64,000 nucleotides of DNA, taken from assembly GCA_965220095.1 (NCBI GenBank), contig OZ244805.1, forward strand, positions 3,720,001-3,784,000, given 5' to 3'. Under the pieces are notes generated by a model that was not told the origin of the DNA, ran no database searches, and saw only the letters and a list, made by a program, of their open reading frames with translations. A program made the translations under genes and the position numbers. Shown here one piece after another: positions 17,501-26,994 of this stretch (positions within the stretch are counted from its first letter, which is position 1; each line of letters begins with the position of its first letter). This DNA is from Bin87 sp965220095. Lineage in GTDB: Bacteria; Chloroflexota; Dehalococcoidia; Lucifugimonadales; UBA3495.

Positions 17501-18241
17501 ATGAACGCTATCGAAACTTGGGGCGAAATGGTGCGGGTGGAGCATGAGCAGTCGGACCGGATGCGGGGAGTGCGGCCCACCGACCACTGGACCGAATCCG
17601 CGCCGCAGTTCAAGGCCGACCCGCACCGGGCGGGAGATCTGTTGGTCGAAGAACTCCGTTCGCGCCTCAGGCCGGGTGAAACCCTGCTGGACGTGGGCGC
17701 GGGCGGCGGGCGGCTGGCCCTCCCGCTGGCGCTCACCTGCCGAACGGTGACGGCGGTGGAGCCGTCGCCCAGCATGTGCGCCGTGCTGCGGGAGACCGCC
17801 CTCGAATACAACATCGCAAACGTCTCGATGATCGCGGCCGGTTGGCTGGAAGCCTCCGTTGAACCCGCCGACGTGGTGCTGTGCAGCCACGTGGTTTACG
17901 TCATAGAGGACATCGGATCCTTCGTCCGAAAGATGGACGGCCACGCCCGCCGTCTGGTCCTGGCCGTTCTGTTCCAGTCGCCGCCGCAATCGCAAATCTC
18001 CGGTCTTTGGGAGCAGGTTCACGGCGAAAAACGCCGCCGGCTCCCCTGTCTGCCGGAGTTCCTCCCGGTTCTGGAGCAGTTGGGCATCAGGCCGGAGGTG
18101 ACCGAGCTGGACGAACAGCTGCCACGGGGGTTCGGCAGCCGCCAGGAAGCGAGCGAAAACATCGCCGGCCGCATCTACGTTACTCCTGGAACCGAGGCCA
18201 TGACCCGGCTGGAGCGGGCGCTGGAGAGCTCGTTGCACTAG
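17501..18241 (+). CDS. Class I SAM-dependent methyltransferase
   Basis: A 246-residue protein from the ATG at 17501, chosen because GGAG lies eight bases upstream. A longer frame from 17399 has no such signal. The SAM-binding motif I is LLDVGAGGGRLALPLAL, followed by the acidic VEPSPSM strand (motif II) and the DVVLCSHVVYVIEDI region (motif IV). The C-terminal half is less typical and carries basic patches (EKRRRLPCLPEF). It lies divergent from the sugar dehydrogenase, sharing a 150-bp promoter region. The substrate is unknown. Confidence 0.85.
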   Translation: MNAIETWGEMVRVEHEQSDRMRGVRPTDHWTESAPQFKADPHRAGDLLVEELRSRLRPGETLLDVGAGGGRLALPLALTCRTVTAVEPSPSMCAVLRETALEYNIANVSMIAAGWLEASVEPADVVLCSHVVYVIEDIGSFVRKMDGHARRLVLAVLFQSPPQSQISGLWEQVHGEKRRRLPCLPEFLPVLEQLGIRPEVTELDEQLPRGFGSRQEASENIAGRIYVTPGTEAMTRLERALESSLH

Positions 18242-18383
18242 GAGGCAGGTGTCTGGCAAATCAAGGGGGCGCAGCCCCTTCGCCCCTGTGTCGTGGCTTG
18301 GGAAACTGCCGGGCGTTAGGCGGACCCATAGAAGCCCGTGATCTTCGGAATCTGTGTGCCGGCGTTTCGACAGGCCGGCGGGC

Positions 18384-19517
18384 TCACCCCAGGGATCTGG
18401 GATTGATTGGAGTGGGCATGGCCTGCACCTGCGGAAGGACTTTCTCGGCGAAGAGTTTGAGGCTTTTTTCCGCTTTATCCCTCGGCATCCCGCCGTAGAA
18501 CATATGGATCACCAGCTTTTCCAGGCTGATGGTCTCCTGGAGCGCCCTGATTTTCTCTATGATATCGTCCGGCGTACCGATGGGTTGGGTTGAGCGCCGG
18601 GCGGCGAAACTGGCATCCGCGGTACCGACGTCGGCATTCTGGCGTATGAGATATTCCTCGTAGCCTTGTATGCCCTCATAGCCTGGATTGTTCCATTCGA
18701 AGTAGTGGTGCTGGGCTGCGGTGAGTTGGTTGTGGAAGTAGTCCCACCCCTCTTCGGCCTCCGCCGCCGTCTCGGCGCAATACATCCACAACAATGTGGT
18801 AGGCTGGTCGGGCGGAAGGCCCAGTTCGCTCCGAATCTGATTGAACCTTCGCACCTTGTCGGTCATCTCGTCGACATTGTCGCCGGCAACAAACATCTGC
18901 CCAAGACCGTTTTCGGCAGCCATTCTTGCTGACGCCTCGGTGGTGAACGCCACCTTGATGTTCTTGGTCAGTTCACCCTTGTGGCGGGCCTGAGGCCGGA
19001 TGCTGGTCGGAGGGATATCGTAGACCTCGCCCTGGAAATCGAAGCGCTCCGCGCCGTCAGCGGCCCTGATGGCGTTGATCACGTCGTAGAAATACTTGTG
19101 CGATTGATCAATCGGATACCCCAGCGAAGCATACTCGTGCGGCGCGATTCCCCGGCCAATCCCCAGATGGAGGCGCCGGCCTTTCAGCAAGATGTCGAGC
19201 ATGGAGATCTCGGAAGCCAGCCGCACCGGATTCCACCACGGCGCGACGATGACCGCGGTACCCACATCGACTCGGCTGGTGCGGCCCGCCCAATATGCCA
19301 GGTATTGCAACGGGTTCGGCTGCATCGAGTAAGCGGAACCGTAGTGTTCGGTTGCCCAAATCGAATCGAACCCCAGCGGCTCGACCAATTCCCCCATATA
19401 GAGGGTGTCATCCATATTTCTGGCGTCCGGTACCGTCGGCGGGCGGTCGTAATCCCCCTCCATCAGACGGTCCCAGTCACCTTGGTTGTAACCGGTGACC
19501 ATCACTCCACAATGCAT
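18384..19517 (-). CDS. Luciferase-like (LLM class) flavin-dependent monooxygenase
   Basis: A 377-residue TIM-barrel enzyme of the bacterial luciferase family, using FMNH2 or F420H2. Hallmarks are EPLGFDSIWATEHYGSAYSM near residue 47, TSRVDVGTAVIVAPWWNPV, the block LHLGIGRGIAPHEYASLGYP and the C-terminal GTPDDIIEKIRALQE. GGAGG lies ten bases before the ATG. Its last codons run into a repeat-like segment (TTTCGACAGG near 18363), so the C-terminus PTPINPRSLG may be partly repeat-derived. It is one of four paralogs in the window. The substrate is unknown; the family acts on alkanesulfonates, nitriloacetate, aromatic amines and similar compounds. Confidence 0.9.
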   Translation of the reverse strand: MHCGVMVTGYNQGDWDRLMEGDYDRPPTVPDARNMDDTLYMGELVEPLGFDSIWATEHYGSAYSMQPNPLQYLAYWAGRTSRVDVGTAVIVAPWWNPVRLASEISMLDILLKGRRLHLGIGRGIAPHEYASLGYPIDQSHKYFYDVINAIRAADGAERFDFQGEVYDIPPTSIRPQARHKGELTKNIKVAFTTEASARMAAENGLGQMFVAGDNVDEMTDKVRRFNQIRSELGLPPDQPTTLLWMYCAETAAEAEEGWDYFHNQLTAAQHHYFEWNNPGYEGIQGYEEYLIRQNADVGTADASFAARRSTQPIGTPDDIIEKIRALQETISLEKLVIHMFYGGMPRDKAEKSLKLFAEKVLPQVQAMPTPINPRSLG

Positions 19518-19950
19518 TGGCGTGTTCCTCCTTCAGGTTCTCCTGCCAGGCCCGGGCAGGGTTTAATCTTCAATAGGGCAATTTGCCGTGTCAGTATAAC
19601 TGTTCCTCCCGCCTGACACCGGGAATCGACGGCCAATTCCCTTGAACCGTCCGGGAGGGTTCAATCTTCATCGGCACAAAAACGTCCAGACCCAGAGCGA
19701 GTCCGGCGTGGGCCTTTTCAATGTCCCCCAACCTCCGCTCAAAGTCCCCCAACCTCCGCTCATGGTGAGCTTGTCGAACCATCGGCGACCGTCCTTCGAC
19801 AGGCTCAGGACGAGGGGAATTGGTCAATACACCGACTTTGAAAAGGCCCTGCTGGTCACACCATGCCAATCGCACCGTGAAAGCCGGCTATGTATAATGC
19901 CCCCGTCGCCCCAAGCGCGGATAAACGCTCGCCCGGGAGAATCGGACGCA
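19518..19950. other. Repeat-rich spacer between divergent monooxygenase genes
   Basis: It contains a perfect 19-base direct repeat with a 21-base period (19723-19741 and 19744-19762) and a palindromic repeat (19755-19817). A minus-strand stretch of about 50 codons (FERRLGDIEKAHAGL and on) overlaps the repeats. It is probably a decayed gene end. No intact gene is supported. Confidence 0.45.
19755..19817. repeat. Interspersed palindromic repeat (GAGCTTGTCGAA / TTCGACAGGCTC type)
   Basis: The two half-sites GAGCTTGTCGAA and TTCGACAGGCTC lie in inverted orientation about 20 bases apart. Translated on the minus strand they give the familiar PEPVEG...VRQAHHE peptide that marks this very widespread bacterial repeat. 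Confidence 0.65.
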
Positions 19951-20913
19951 ATGACGCTGGTGAAAAACTTCGGGGTCCTGCTACCTACGAGGGGCGTGCT
20001 GGTGTACGCTGACAGCGGCGGTCCGAGGGTGGAACTCACCTGGCAGATGGCCGAGACCGCGGAGCGGCTTGGCTATGACTCCGTCTGGGTTGGCGACAGC
20101 ATCACCTCCAAGCCTCGTCTGGAGCCCCTGACGGCCATGGCGGCCATTGCCGCCCGCACCAACCGGGTCAAGGTCGGGACCGCCGTCCTGCTCAACGCCC
20201 TGCGCCATCCCGTCCACCTGGCCCACGCCGCATCCACCATCGACAACATCTCCAACGGGCGCACCATCCTGGGCCTCGGCGCGGGGCGCGGCAACAACCA
20301 GATGTTCGTCGATGAGCACGCGGCGGTCGGCGTTCCGATAACGGAACGGGCCTCCCGAATGGAGGAGAGCATCCGCACCATGCGCGCCCTGTGGACGGGA
20401 GAGCCGGTCAGCACGTCCGGGGAGTTCTATCCGCTCCAGAACGTCGAGCTGGAACCCCGACCGGTCCAGCCGTCCATCCCCCTCTGGATTTCCAGCAACT
20501 GGGTGCGGCGGGGCCTGGCCAGGGTCGCCGAGCTGGGCGACGCCTGGATAACCAACGTTCCGTCGGTGGAGCTGTTCGATCGCTGCTGGGAAAGGATCGA
20601 ACAATGTGCTGGTGAAGTGGGCCGGGACCCGGCGGGCATAGGCCGCTGCCTGTATATCTCGGTAAATCTGAAGGATGATACCGACGCCGCCCTGGCCGAG
20701 GGCGACCGGTTCATGCGGGCGTACTATAGCGTTCCCTACGACGTCATCAGTAAACAACTGCTGTGCGTGTTCGGCCCGCCCCAGAAGTGCATCGACGCGA
20801 TAGAGGCGTACAAAGAACGCGGGGCCGATTACTTCATCGTCAGGTTCGCTGCTCCGGACCAGATGGGTCAGCTGGCGCGGTTCACCGACGAAGTTCTCCC
20901 CTTCGTCACCTGA
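19951..20913 (+). CDS. Luciferase-like (LLM class) monooxygenase, F420/FMN type
   Basis: A 320-residue enzyme from the ATG at 19951 (MTLVKNFGVLLPTRG). The frame is open upstream, but that part consists of repeat sequence, so the internal ATG is preferred. Family blocks are AERLGYDSVWVGDSITSKPR, TNRVKVGTAVLLNALRHPV, GLGAGRGNNQMFVDEHAAVG and MRALWTGEPVSTSGEFYPLQ. The C-terminus PPQKCIDAIEAYKERGADYF closes the barrel. This short form resembles the F420-dependent LLM subgroup. It runs divergently from the monooxygenase gene at 18384. The substrate is unknown. Confidence 0.9.
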   Translation: MTLVKNFGVLLPTRGVLVYADSGGPRVELTWQMAETAERLGYDSVWVGDSITSKPRLEPLTAMAAIAARTNRVKVGTAVLLNALRHPVHLAHAASTIDNISNGRTILGLGAGRGNNQMFVDEHAAVGVPITERASRMEESIRTMRALWTGEPVSTSGEFYPLQNVELEPRPVQPSIPLWISSNWVRRGLARVAELGDAWITNVPSVELFDRCWERIEQCAGEVGRDPAGIGRCLYISVNLKDDTDAALAEGDRFMRAYYSVPYDVISKQLLCVFGPPQKCIDAIEAYKERGADYFIVRFAAPDQMGQLARFTDEVLPFVT

Positions 20914-21073
20914 CGGCTCCAGGTTACGGACGCTACTTTGAAAGCATCTCACGAGCGCGGTTGAAGCTAAACCCTCGGTCGCCCCAAACAGTTTTTGACT
21001 CTGCCTCTGCCGCATCTATACTTGCGGTGGAAGTGCATACCATTCGAGGCTAAACGCGAAGGAGATGGCCAAA

Positions 21074-22039
21074 ATGCCCTCTTGGAAAGTTGCTTATTTC
21101 AGCGGGGTGGGAGGACGTGCCGAAGTGATGCTGGCCCAGGCCCCCGACGACCTGGAGGTTACGGTCGTGGACTCCGCTTTATCGGAGGCGGAAAAAACCG
21201 ATCTATGCCGCGAAGCCGACGCCATCATATCCAGCGACATCTCGGTCAACGTACTGAAGGAATGCCCCAACGTGAAATTGATCCAGACCCTCAGCGCGGG
21301 TTACGACCGGTTGGATCTGGAGACCATCCTGGAGATGGGCATTCCGGTAGCAAACAACGGCGGAGCCAACGCCATCTCGGTTTCTGAGCAAACCATTGCC
21401 TTGATGATAAGCATCAGCAGGAACCTGATGGCGCAATGGGACAGCACCACCCGGCAACGTCAATGGCGCGGCGCCCTCTATCAGACCGAATTATCGGAGC
21501 TCACCGACAAAACGGTGGGTATCGTCGGACTCGGGCGCATTGGGAAGCACGTCGCCAAGAGACTCACCGGGTTCGACACCCGGACGATTTACCACGACGT
21601 CATCGATATTCCGCAGGACATCCGACTGGAACTCAAGGCTGAACCCGTGCCTTTTGACGAACTATTGGAGACCTCCGACATCGTCAGCCTCCACGTGCCT
21701 TTGACCCGGCGCACCAGGGGGATGATGTCTGACCGCGAGTTTGAAATCATGAAGCCAACGGCCTTCCTGATCAACGCTTGCCGGGGTCCAGTGGTGGACG
21801 AGGCAGCACTCTATCGGGCGCTCACGGAGGGAAAGATTGCCGGAGCGGGATTGGACGTCCTGGAGGTGGAACCTACGCCGCCGGACAACCCTTTGTTCGA
21901 CCTGGACAACGTGGTCATAACCCCTCACATGGCTGGCCAAAGCGTCGAAACGGCGCTGCGGGCGGCCAATTTCGCTTGCGCCAACATCCTGCGGGTGCTC
22001 TCCGGTGAAGAAGCTGAATCGTTGGTGACGCCCGAATAG
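21074..22039 (+). CDS. D-isomer-specific 2-hydroxyacid dehydrogenase
   Basis: A 321-residue NAD-dependent dehydrogenase related to phosphoglycerate/hydroxypyruvate dehydrogenases. The Rossmann motif is VGIVGLGRIGKHVAKRL. The catalytic Arg lies in INACRGPVVDEAALYRAL, the Glu near VEPTPPDNPLF and the His in VVITPHMAG. The start at 21074 is preferred over the ATG at 21065, because AAGGAG is nine bases before the former and directly touches the latter. It is followed 32 bp downstream by the FAH-family gene and is probably co-transcribed. It would reduce a 2-keto acid or oxidise a 2-hydroxy acid. The substrate is not known. Confidence 0.9.
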   Translation: MPSWKVAYFSGVGGRAEVMLAQAPDDLEVTVVDSALSEAEKTDLCREADAIISSDISVNVLKECPNVKLIQTLSAGYDRLDLETILEMGIPVANNGGANAISVSEQTIALMISISRNLMAQWDSTTRQRQWRGALYQTELSELTDKTVGIVGLGRIGKHVAKRLTGFDTRTIYHDVIDIPQDIRLELKAEPVPFDELLETSDIVSLHVPLTRRTRGMMSDREFEIMKPTAFLINACRGPVVDEAALYRALTEGKIAGAGLDVLEVEPTPPDNPLFDLDNVVITPHMAGQSVETALRAANFACANILRVLSGEEAESLVTPE

Positions 22040-22071
22040 CCTCAAAAGACGGTCTCAAAAGGAGATGACCC

Positions 22072-22854
22072 ATGATTTGGTGCCGCTTTCAAATAGACGA
22101 AAAGACCAGTTTTGGCATCGTGGAAGGCAACAACGTGACCGAGGTGTGGGGCAACCCGTTGGAGGACTATGCCGTCACCAACCATTCTTATGCCCTGGAC
22201 CAGGTGAAGCTGCTGGCGCCCATCAGGCCCCCGATGCTGTACGCCGCCGGACCCAACTACCGGGGACACGTGGAAGGAATGGCCGCACGGCGAGGATCGC
22301 CCCCCGCATATCCAGACCGCCCCTCGCCCAACTATCGATCAGTCCACGCCGTCATCGGGACGGAAGAAAACATTGTCGTCCCTGGCGAGTCCTCCGGCGC
22401 GGTCCAGCCCGAAGGTCAACTGGCGGTGGTTATTGGCAAGAAAGCCCGTCACGTGCCGGTAAGCGAAGCCCTGGACTGCGTCTTCGGTTATACCATAGGC
22501 AACGACATCAGCCAGCGGCCCTGGCAGCAGGCCGACCGCACCATGTTCCGGGGCAAAAATTGCGATACCTGGAAGCCCATGGGCCCCTGGATCGTCACCG
22601 ATCTGGACCCCAGGGGGTTCCGCATCATCGTGCGCCACAACGGGGAGGTGTGGGAGGACTTCTCGTCAGGCGACCAGATCTGGGACACCGCCACCTGGAT
22701 TCACGAACTCAGCAAATACGCAACTCTGTATCCTGGCGACGTCCTGTGGATGGGTACCGAGGGAGCCGACGGAGACATGTTCCCCGGAGACACCATCGAG
22801 GTGGAGATCAGGGGTATCGGCACGCTCAGGAACTACGTGGTAGCGGAGGAGTAG
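22072..22854 (+). CDS. Fumarylacetoacetate hydrolase (FAH) family protein
   Basis: A 260-residue member of the FAH superfamily, whose enzymes split or decarboxylate beta-diketo acids late in aromatic degradation (FAH, HpaG-type isomerase, FAHD1). Blocks seen are LLAPIRPPMLYAAGPNYRGH, EGQLAVVIGKKARHVPV, GYTIGNDISQRPWQ, KPMGPWIVTDLDP and PGDVLWMGTEGADGDMFPGD. The metal site normally uses E-x-E plus Asp. Here the first pair reads E-G-Q (second Glu replaced by Gln), while the Asp in GNDIS is kept. GGAG lies seven bases before the ATG. It probably forms an operon with the hydroxyacid dehydrogenase 32 bp upstream. Confidence 0.88.
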   Translation: MIWCRFQIDEKTSFGIVEGNNVTEVWGNPLEDYAVTNHSYALDQVKLLAPIRPPMLYAAGPNYRGHVEGMAARRGSPPAYPDRPSPNYRSVHAVIGTEENIVVPGESSGAVQPEGQLAVVIGKKARHVPVSEALDCVFGYTIGNDISQRPWQQADRTMFRGKNCDTWKPMGPWIVTDLDPRGFRIIVRHNGEVWEDFSSGDQIWDTATWIHELSKYATLYPGDVLWMGTEGADGDMFPGDTIEVEIRGIGTLRNYVVAEE

Positions 22855-22878
22855 GTCAACCGCCGTTCTCCTCTCATG

Positions 22879-23033
22879 TGTACCCAATTTGTCATTGCGA
22901 GCGTAGCGTGGCAATCTCGTTGTCGTAGCCACGGCGGTTCGCCGACGTGTGTTCAACCTCATCGAGATTGCCACGTCCCTCGGCGAGCTCGGGATGAGCG
23001 GGTGCTCTTCGCAATGACAGATTAAAGTGGGTA
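22879..23033. repeat. Nested palindromic repeat of about 155 bp (GTCATTGCGA type)
   Basis: The outer arms carry GTACCC...GTCATTGCGA and its inverse TCGCAATGAC...GGGTAC. Inside them CGTGGCAATCTCG and CGAGATTGCCACG form a second inverted pair. The segment lies between the convergent FAH-family and hydantoinase genes. It is a miniature palindromic element of a type common in many bacterial genomes and has no coding content. Confidence 0.75.
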
Positions 23034-23054
23034 CGCGTGAGCCGTTTTCCTTCC

Positions 23055-26000
23055 TCAATCAGTCATATAACCGTTTTTCAGATCCCACGTTAATGCCTCT
23101 TTATCCCGGTCTTCCAGGCGACCGTACCCGCCTCCGCCGGAGGAGAGGCAGATGATGTGGTCTCCGGGATTGACGACGACCCCCACTTCTTTCGACCCCA
23201 ACACCCGTTCCGCGCCTTTGGAAACGATCGTGTAGTGGTGCGGCAACCCGTCGGTCGCACCGAACAGCCCGAAGGGTGGAACAACCACGCCGTCGCCCGC
23301 CGTGTTGAGCAGGGCTGGGCCTTCCCCTTCGTAGACCAAGTCGCACACCGCGCCGAGGCCGCCGCGCCACGCGCCGACTCCTCCAGAGTCGGGCCGAAAC
23401 TCATGGCGCTTGATGAAGAATGGGAAACGCTCTTCGGTTACCTCGATGCTGGGCGACCGTATGCCTCCGGCCACGTTAACCTCACCGACGTTGGACCAAC
23501 CGTCGTAGCCGTCGGAGGCTCCGCCACCGCCTCTGGCCAGGAAGAAGTGCCAGATGAAGCGTCGCCCAGACCTTGGGTCGATCCCGGTGATTGCGTAGCG
23601 CAGCCGGCGGGAGAATCCGGCGGAGACCGAGCTTGGGATGGCGGGAGCCAATGCCTTGAACACCGCCTCCACCACCTCTTCGGCGCAGTGGTTGGTACTC
23701 ATGCACACCGGCGCCGGAGGATTGGCGTTGACGACGAGTCCCTTGGGGGCGATTATCTGGACTGGCCGCATGGAACCCTCGTTGCGGGCCACATCCATCG
23801 GCGCCAGGTACATAATCGCAGCGTGGGCCAGGGACCGGGTGTTGGCGTAAGCACTGTTGATGAACCCTTCGACTTGAGGACTGGAATCGGAGAGATCGAT
23901 GGTCATGGAGTCGCCGGCAATAGTTACTTTCGCCCTGATGGGCACCAGCTTGCTGTCGAACCCGTCATCGTCGACCAACGACTCCCCGTAGTACACGCCG
24001 TCGGGCCACTCGGAGATGAACTGCCGCACCTGGCTCTCGGTGGCGTCCAGGATTCCGGCTATGACGGCCATCAAACGGTCGGCGCCGTAGTCGGCCAGCA
24101 GCGCTTCGATCCTCTGGGCGGCCAACATCACCGAGCCTATCTGCGCGTTGAGGTCGCCCAGGAAAACCTCCGATTGCCGGACATTGGCTGACAGCATTTG
24201 GAGCAGGTCGCGGCGGGGGACGCCCTGGTCATACAGCTTCAATGGGGGTATGCGGAGGCCCTCCTGAAAAATCTCGTTGGCGCCGGGGTTATAACCGCCG
24301 TGGGTGCCTCCTCCCACGTCGCTGTGATGGGCACGATTCACGCCGTAAAACAGCAGCCGTCCCTCGTGAAAAATGGGCCGGATGATGGTGATGTCGGGCA
24401 GGTGACTGCCCCCAAAATAGGGGTCGTTCAGGATGAACAGATCCCCTTCGGAGATGTCATCACCAAAGTAGTCCCGGACGGCGGCGCCGGCCACCGGGAG
24501 CGCGCTGATGTGCACCGGTATCCCTTCGCCCTGGGCCACCAGCTGACAGTCACCGTCCAGAATCGCGGTGGAAAAGTCCCGGCTGGAGTTGAGAATCTGG
24601 GACATGGCGGTCCGCAGCATCGCCTCGGTCATCTCTTGAGCGATGGACTCCAACCGGTGCTCAACCACCGCCATGGTGATGGGATCGTAATCCCCGAGGC
24701 CATCTGTACCCTCGGTGCCGACGGAATCGGGCGACGCATCCGGGACGCCCGAGGGGGTTTCCTGGTTGACGCGCAACTCGATGCCGCCCATGGAATCGAC
24801 CGTGGCGTAATCTCCCGGACATACCAGAATGGTAGTGAAATCTGACTCCAAAATCGCCGGCCCGGCGATCTTCGTACCGGTGGGCAGGGCGTCAGTAGCA
24901 TAGGTGGGCGCCTGTCGCCATTCACCCAAAAAGATCCAGCGGCTGCCCGATGGACTGGCAGTAATCTCAGCCTCCGTCCGGTCAAGCTGGGCTATCCTGG
25001 GGAGCTTACCGATTACCGTCAACCTAAGAGTGACCAACCGCACCTCCTGGTCCTGTTGGTTATAGGAGTAGAGCTCTTGGTACCTTCGGTGGAAATTGGA
25101 CGTCCATCTGGACAGGAACACCGAGTCCGGCAACGTACGTTCCGGTAGCGGCACGGAGACTTCGTAGACTTGGTCCAGGTACCGCATGTCCGCAGAGTAG
25201 TGAATTTCCACCGCTTCGGGAGCGACGCCCTGGTCCAGGAGCTTGTCCCGTCCCTGGGTCTCCAGTTCGTCCAGGATCGACCGGAGTTCGCTCAAGTCCA
25301 GCCGGTCCAGGCTCACGGGATAAGAACGGGAAAAGTCGTATTTGATGTCGGTATTCAACATGCCGTAGGCCGACAACACCGGCGCCGACGCAGGTATGTA
25401 CACCTTCGTCACCTGTAACTGACGGGCAACCTCCGCGGCGTGAAGGCCCGACGCGCCGCCGAATCCCAGCAAGGTAAATGCTCGCGGGTCGACACCTCGT
25501 TGCACCGACATCAGTCTTACGCCTTGGGCAATGGTGGTGCAGACCACCTTGAACACCCCGTAGGCGGCCTCAACATTGGTCAGATTGAGGGGTGCGGCCA
25601 CGTGTTCAGCCAGGGATCGCTCGGCGGCCCCGGAGTCGAGACTGGCCCTGCCCCCCAGGAAATTCGCCGCATCCAAATAGCCCAACACCAGGCTGGCGTC
25701 GGTTACGGTGGGATTCACTCCTCCCCTGCCGTAGCAGGCGGGGCCGGGTTCAGCGCCCGCACTGTCCGGGCCGACATGGAGAATCCCACCTTCGTCTACC
25801 CTGGCGATACTGCCCCCGCCAGCGCCCAGCGTGTGGATGTCGATCATCGGGGCGGCGATCTTCCACCCGGCCTCGAACTTTTCGTTGGTGATGTGGGGAG
25901 TCCCGTTTTCGATCAGGGAGATGTCGGTGCTGGTGCCGCCCATGTCAAAGGCGATGACTTTGGATTCCTCCAACAGCTGCCCGATGTGGGCGGCGGCGCT

Positions 26001-26810
26001 GACCCCTCCCGCTGGGCCGGAAAGGATAGCCCGCACTGCCATACGGCTGGAGTCGTCTATCGGGGCCACCCCGCCATTGGACTGCATGATCAGCACGTCC
26101 TGCAACTGGGGGTAGGGTTCGAACCGGTTCTTCAGATGCAGCAAATAGCGGCTGAACACCGGCCCCACGTAAGAGTTGATTACCGTGGTGCTCAGGCGGT
26201 CGAATTCCTTGATCTGGGGAATTACCTCGTGCGAGAGGGAGGTGTACAGATCCGGGTAACGGCGGCGTATGGTTTCCCAGGCCTGCTGTTCGTGGGAGGG
26301 GTTGAGGTATGAAAACAGGAAACAGACCGCCAACGCGTCGGCCCCCTCCTGGACCAGGAAATCCAGGTTTCGGACCAAAGCGTCCTGGTCCAGGGGGAGT
26401 TCCACCAGGCCATTGGAGCGAACCCGTTCGGGCACGCCTGCGCGCAAGTAACGTGCTGCCAACGGCTCGACGGGAGTCATCCTGAGGTTGTACCGATCCT
26501 CTTTCAACCCCTCGCGCATCTCCAGGAGGTCACGGAAGCCATCGGTGGTGATGAGCCCCACCTTTGCCCCCTTCCGTTCTACCAGCGTATTCGTCGCTAC
26601 AGTCGACCCATGGATCACCAGGTCTGTGTCGCCTAATAACTGATCCAAAGACAATCCGTAGGCGGCTGCGGCTTCTTGCAACCCGGTCATCACGCCAATG
26701 GAAGGGTCTTCGGTGGTGGACTGAGTCTTGAAGAAACGCGGCTGCTCCCCTTCGCCGGCTACGACGAAATCCGTGAAGGTGCCTCCAACGTCGATCCCGA
26801 TCTTGTACAC
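23055..26810 (-). CDS. Fused hydantoinase/oxoprolinase (HyuA-HyuB fusion)
   Basis: A 1251-residue fusion. The N-terminal part (about 1-690) is HyuA, an ATPase of the actin/hexokinase fold with GIDVGGTFTDFVV, GSTVATNTLVERKGAKVGL, NSYVGPVFSRYL, MQSNGGV and AFDMGGTSTDISL. The C-terminal part (about 720-1240) is HyuB, with EMTEAMLRTAMSQILNSSRD, VAQGEGIPVHISALP, ILNDPYFGGSHLPDIT and HHSDVGGGTHGGYNP. The domain order and length match 5-oxoprolinases (ATP-dependent opening of 5-oxoproline) and N-methylhydantoinases. Translation starts at GTG, six bases after AGGAGG. The exact cyclic amide or carboxylated substrate cannot be decided. The downstream spacer shows no clear terminator. Confidence 0.92.
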   Translation of the reverse strand: MYKIGIDVGGTFTDFVVAGEGEQPRFFKTQSTTEDPSIGVMTGLQEAAAAYGLSLDQLLGDTDLVIHGSTVATNTLVERKGAKVGLITTDGFRDLLEMREGLKEDRYNLRMTPVEPLAARYLRAGVPERVRSNGLVELPLDQDALVRNLDFLVQEGADALAVCFLFSYLNPSHEQQAWETIRRRYPDLYTSLSHEVIPQIKEFDRLSTTVINSYVGPVFSRYLLHLKNRFEPYPQLQDVLIMQSNGGVAPIDDSSRMAVRAILSGPAGGVSAAAHIGQLLEESKVIAFDMGGTSTDISLIENGTPHITNEKFEAGWKIAAPMIDIHTLGAGGGSIARVDEGGILHVGPDSAGAEPGPACYGRGGVNPTVTDASLVLGYLDAANFLGGRASLDSGAAERSLAEHVAAPLNLTNVEAAYGVFKVVCTTIAQGVRLMSVQRGVDPRAFTLLGFGGASGLHAAEVARQLQVTKVYIPASAPVLSAYGMLNTDIKYDFSRSYPVSLDRLDLSELRSILDELETQGRDKLLDQGVAPEAVEIHYSADMRYLDQVYEVSVPLPERTLPDSVFLSRWTSNFHRRYQELYSYNQQDQEVRLVTLRLTVIGKLPRIAQLDRTEAEITASPSGSRWIFLGEWRQAPTYATDALPTGTKIAGPAILESDFTTILVCPGDYATVDSMGGIELRVNQETPSGVPDASPDSVGTEGTDGLGDYDPITMAVVEHRLESIAQEMTEAMLRTAMSQILNSSRDFSTAILDGDCQLVAQGEGIPVHISALPVAGAAVRDYFGDDISEGDLFILNDPYFGGSHLPDITIIRPIFHEGRLLFYGVNRAHHSDVGGGTHGGYNPGANEIFQEGLRIPPLKLYDQGVPRRDLLQMLSANVRQSEVFLGDLNAQIGSVMLAAQRIEALLADYGADRLMAVIAGILDATESQVRQFISEWPDGVYYGESLVDDDGFDSKLVPIRAKVTIAGDSMTIDLSDSSPQVEGFINSAYANTRSLAHAAIMYLAPMDVARNEGSMRPVQIIAPKGLVVNANPPAPVCMSTNHCAEEVVEAVFKALAPAIPSSVSAGFSRRLRYAITGIDPRSGRRFIWHFFLARGGGGASDGYDGWSNVGEVNVAGGIRSPSIEVTEERFPFFIKRHEFRPDSGGVGAWRGGLGAVCDLVYEGEGPALLNTAGDGVVVPPFGLFGATDGLPHHYTIVSKGAERVLGSKEVGVVVNPGDHIICLSSGGGGYGRLEDRDKEALTWDLKNGYMTD

Positions 26811-26994
26811 GTGAGTCCTCCTAAAACCCTTTGGCGATGAATGCGCCGTATCGTCAGCGCCCTGCGCCCTGCCACTGCGAGACAGGGGCTACCGTCGGCT
26901 CACCGGCGACGGGGCGAGCAATGGCAACCACGGGATGTTCCCGCCCGCAGACCCATCCGTACCGCTAATGCCGATTTCAACCGGGATAAGTCGC

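Noticed and set aside
19642..19950. Upstream extension of the monooxygenase frame starting near 19642
   Set aside because: The extension consists of tandem and palindromic repeats. The family N-terminus begins at 19951.
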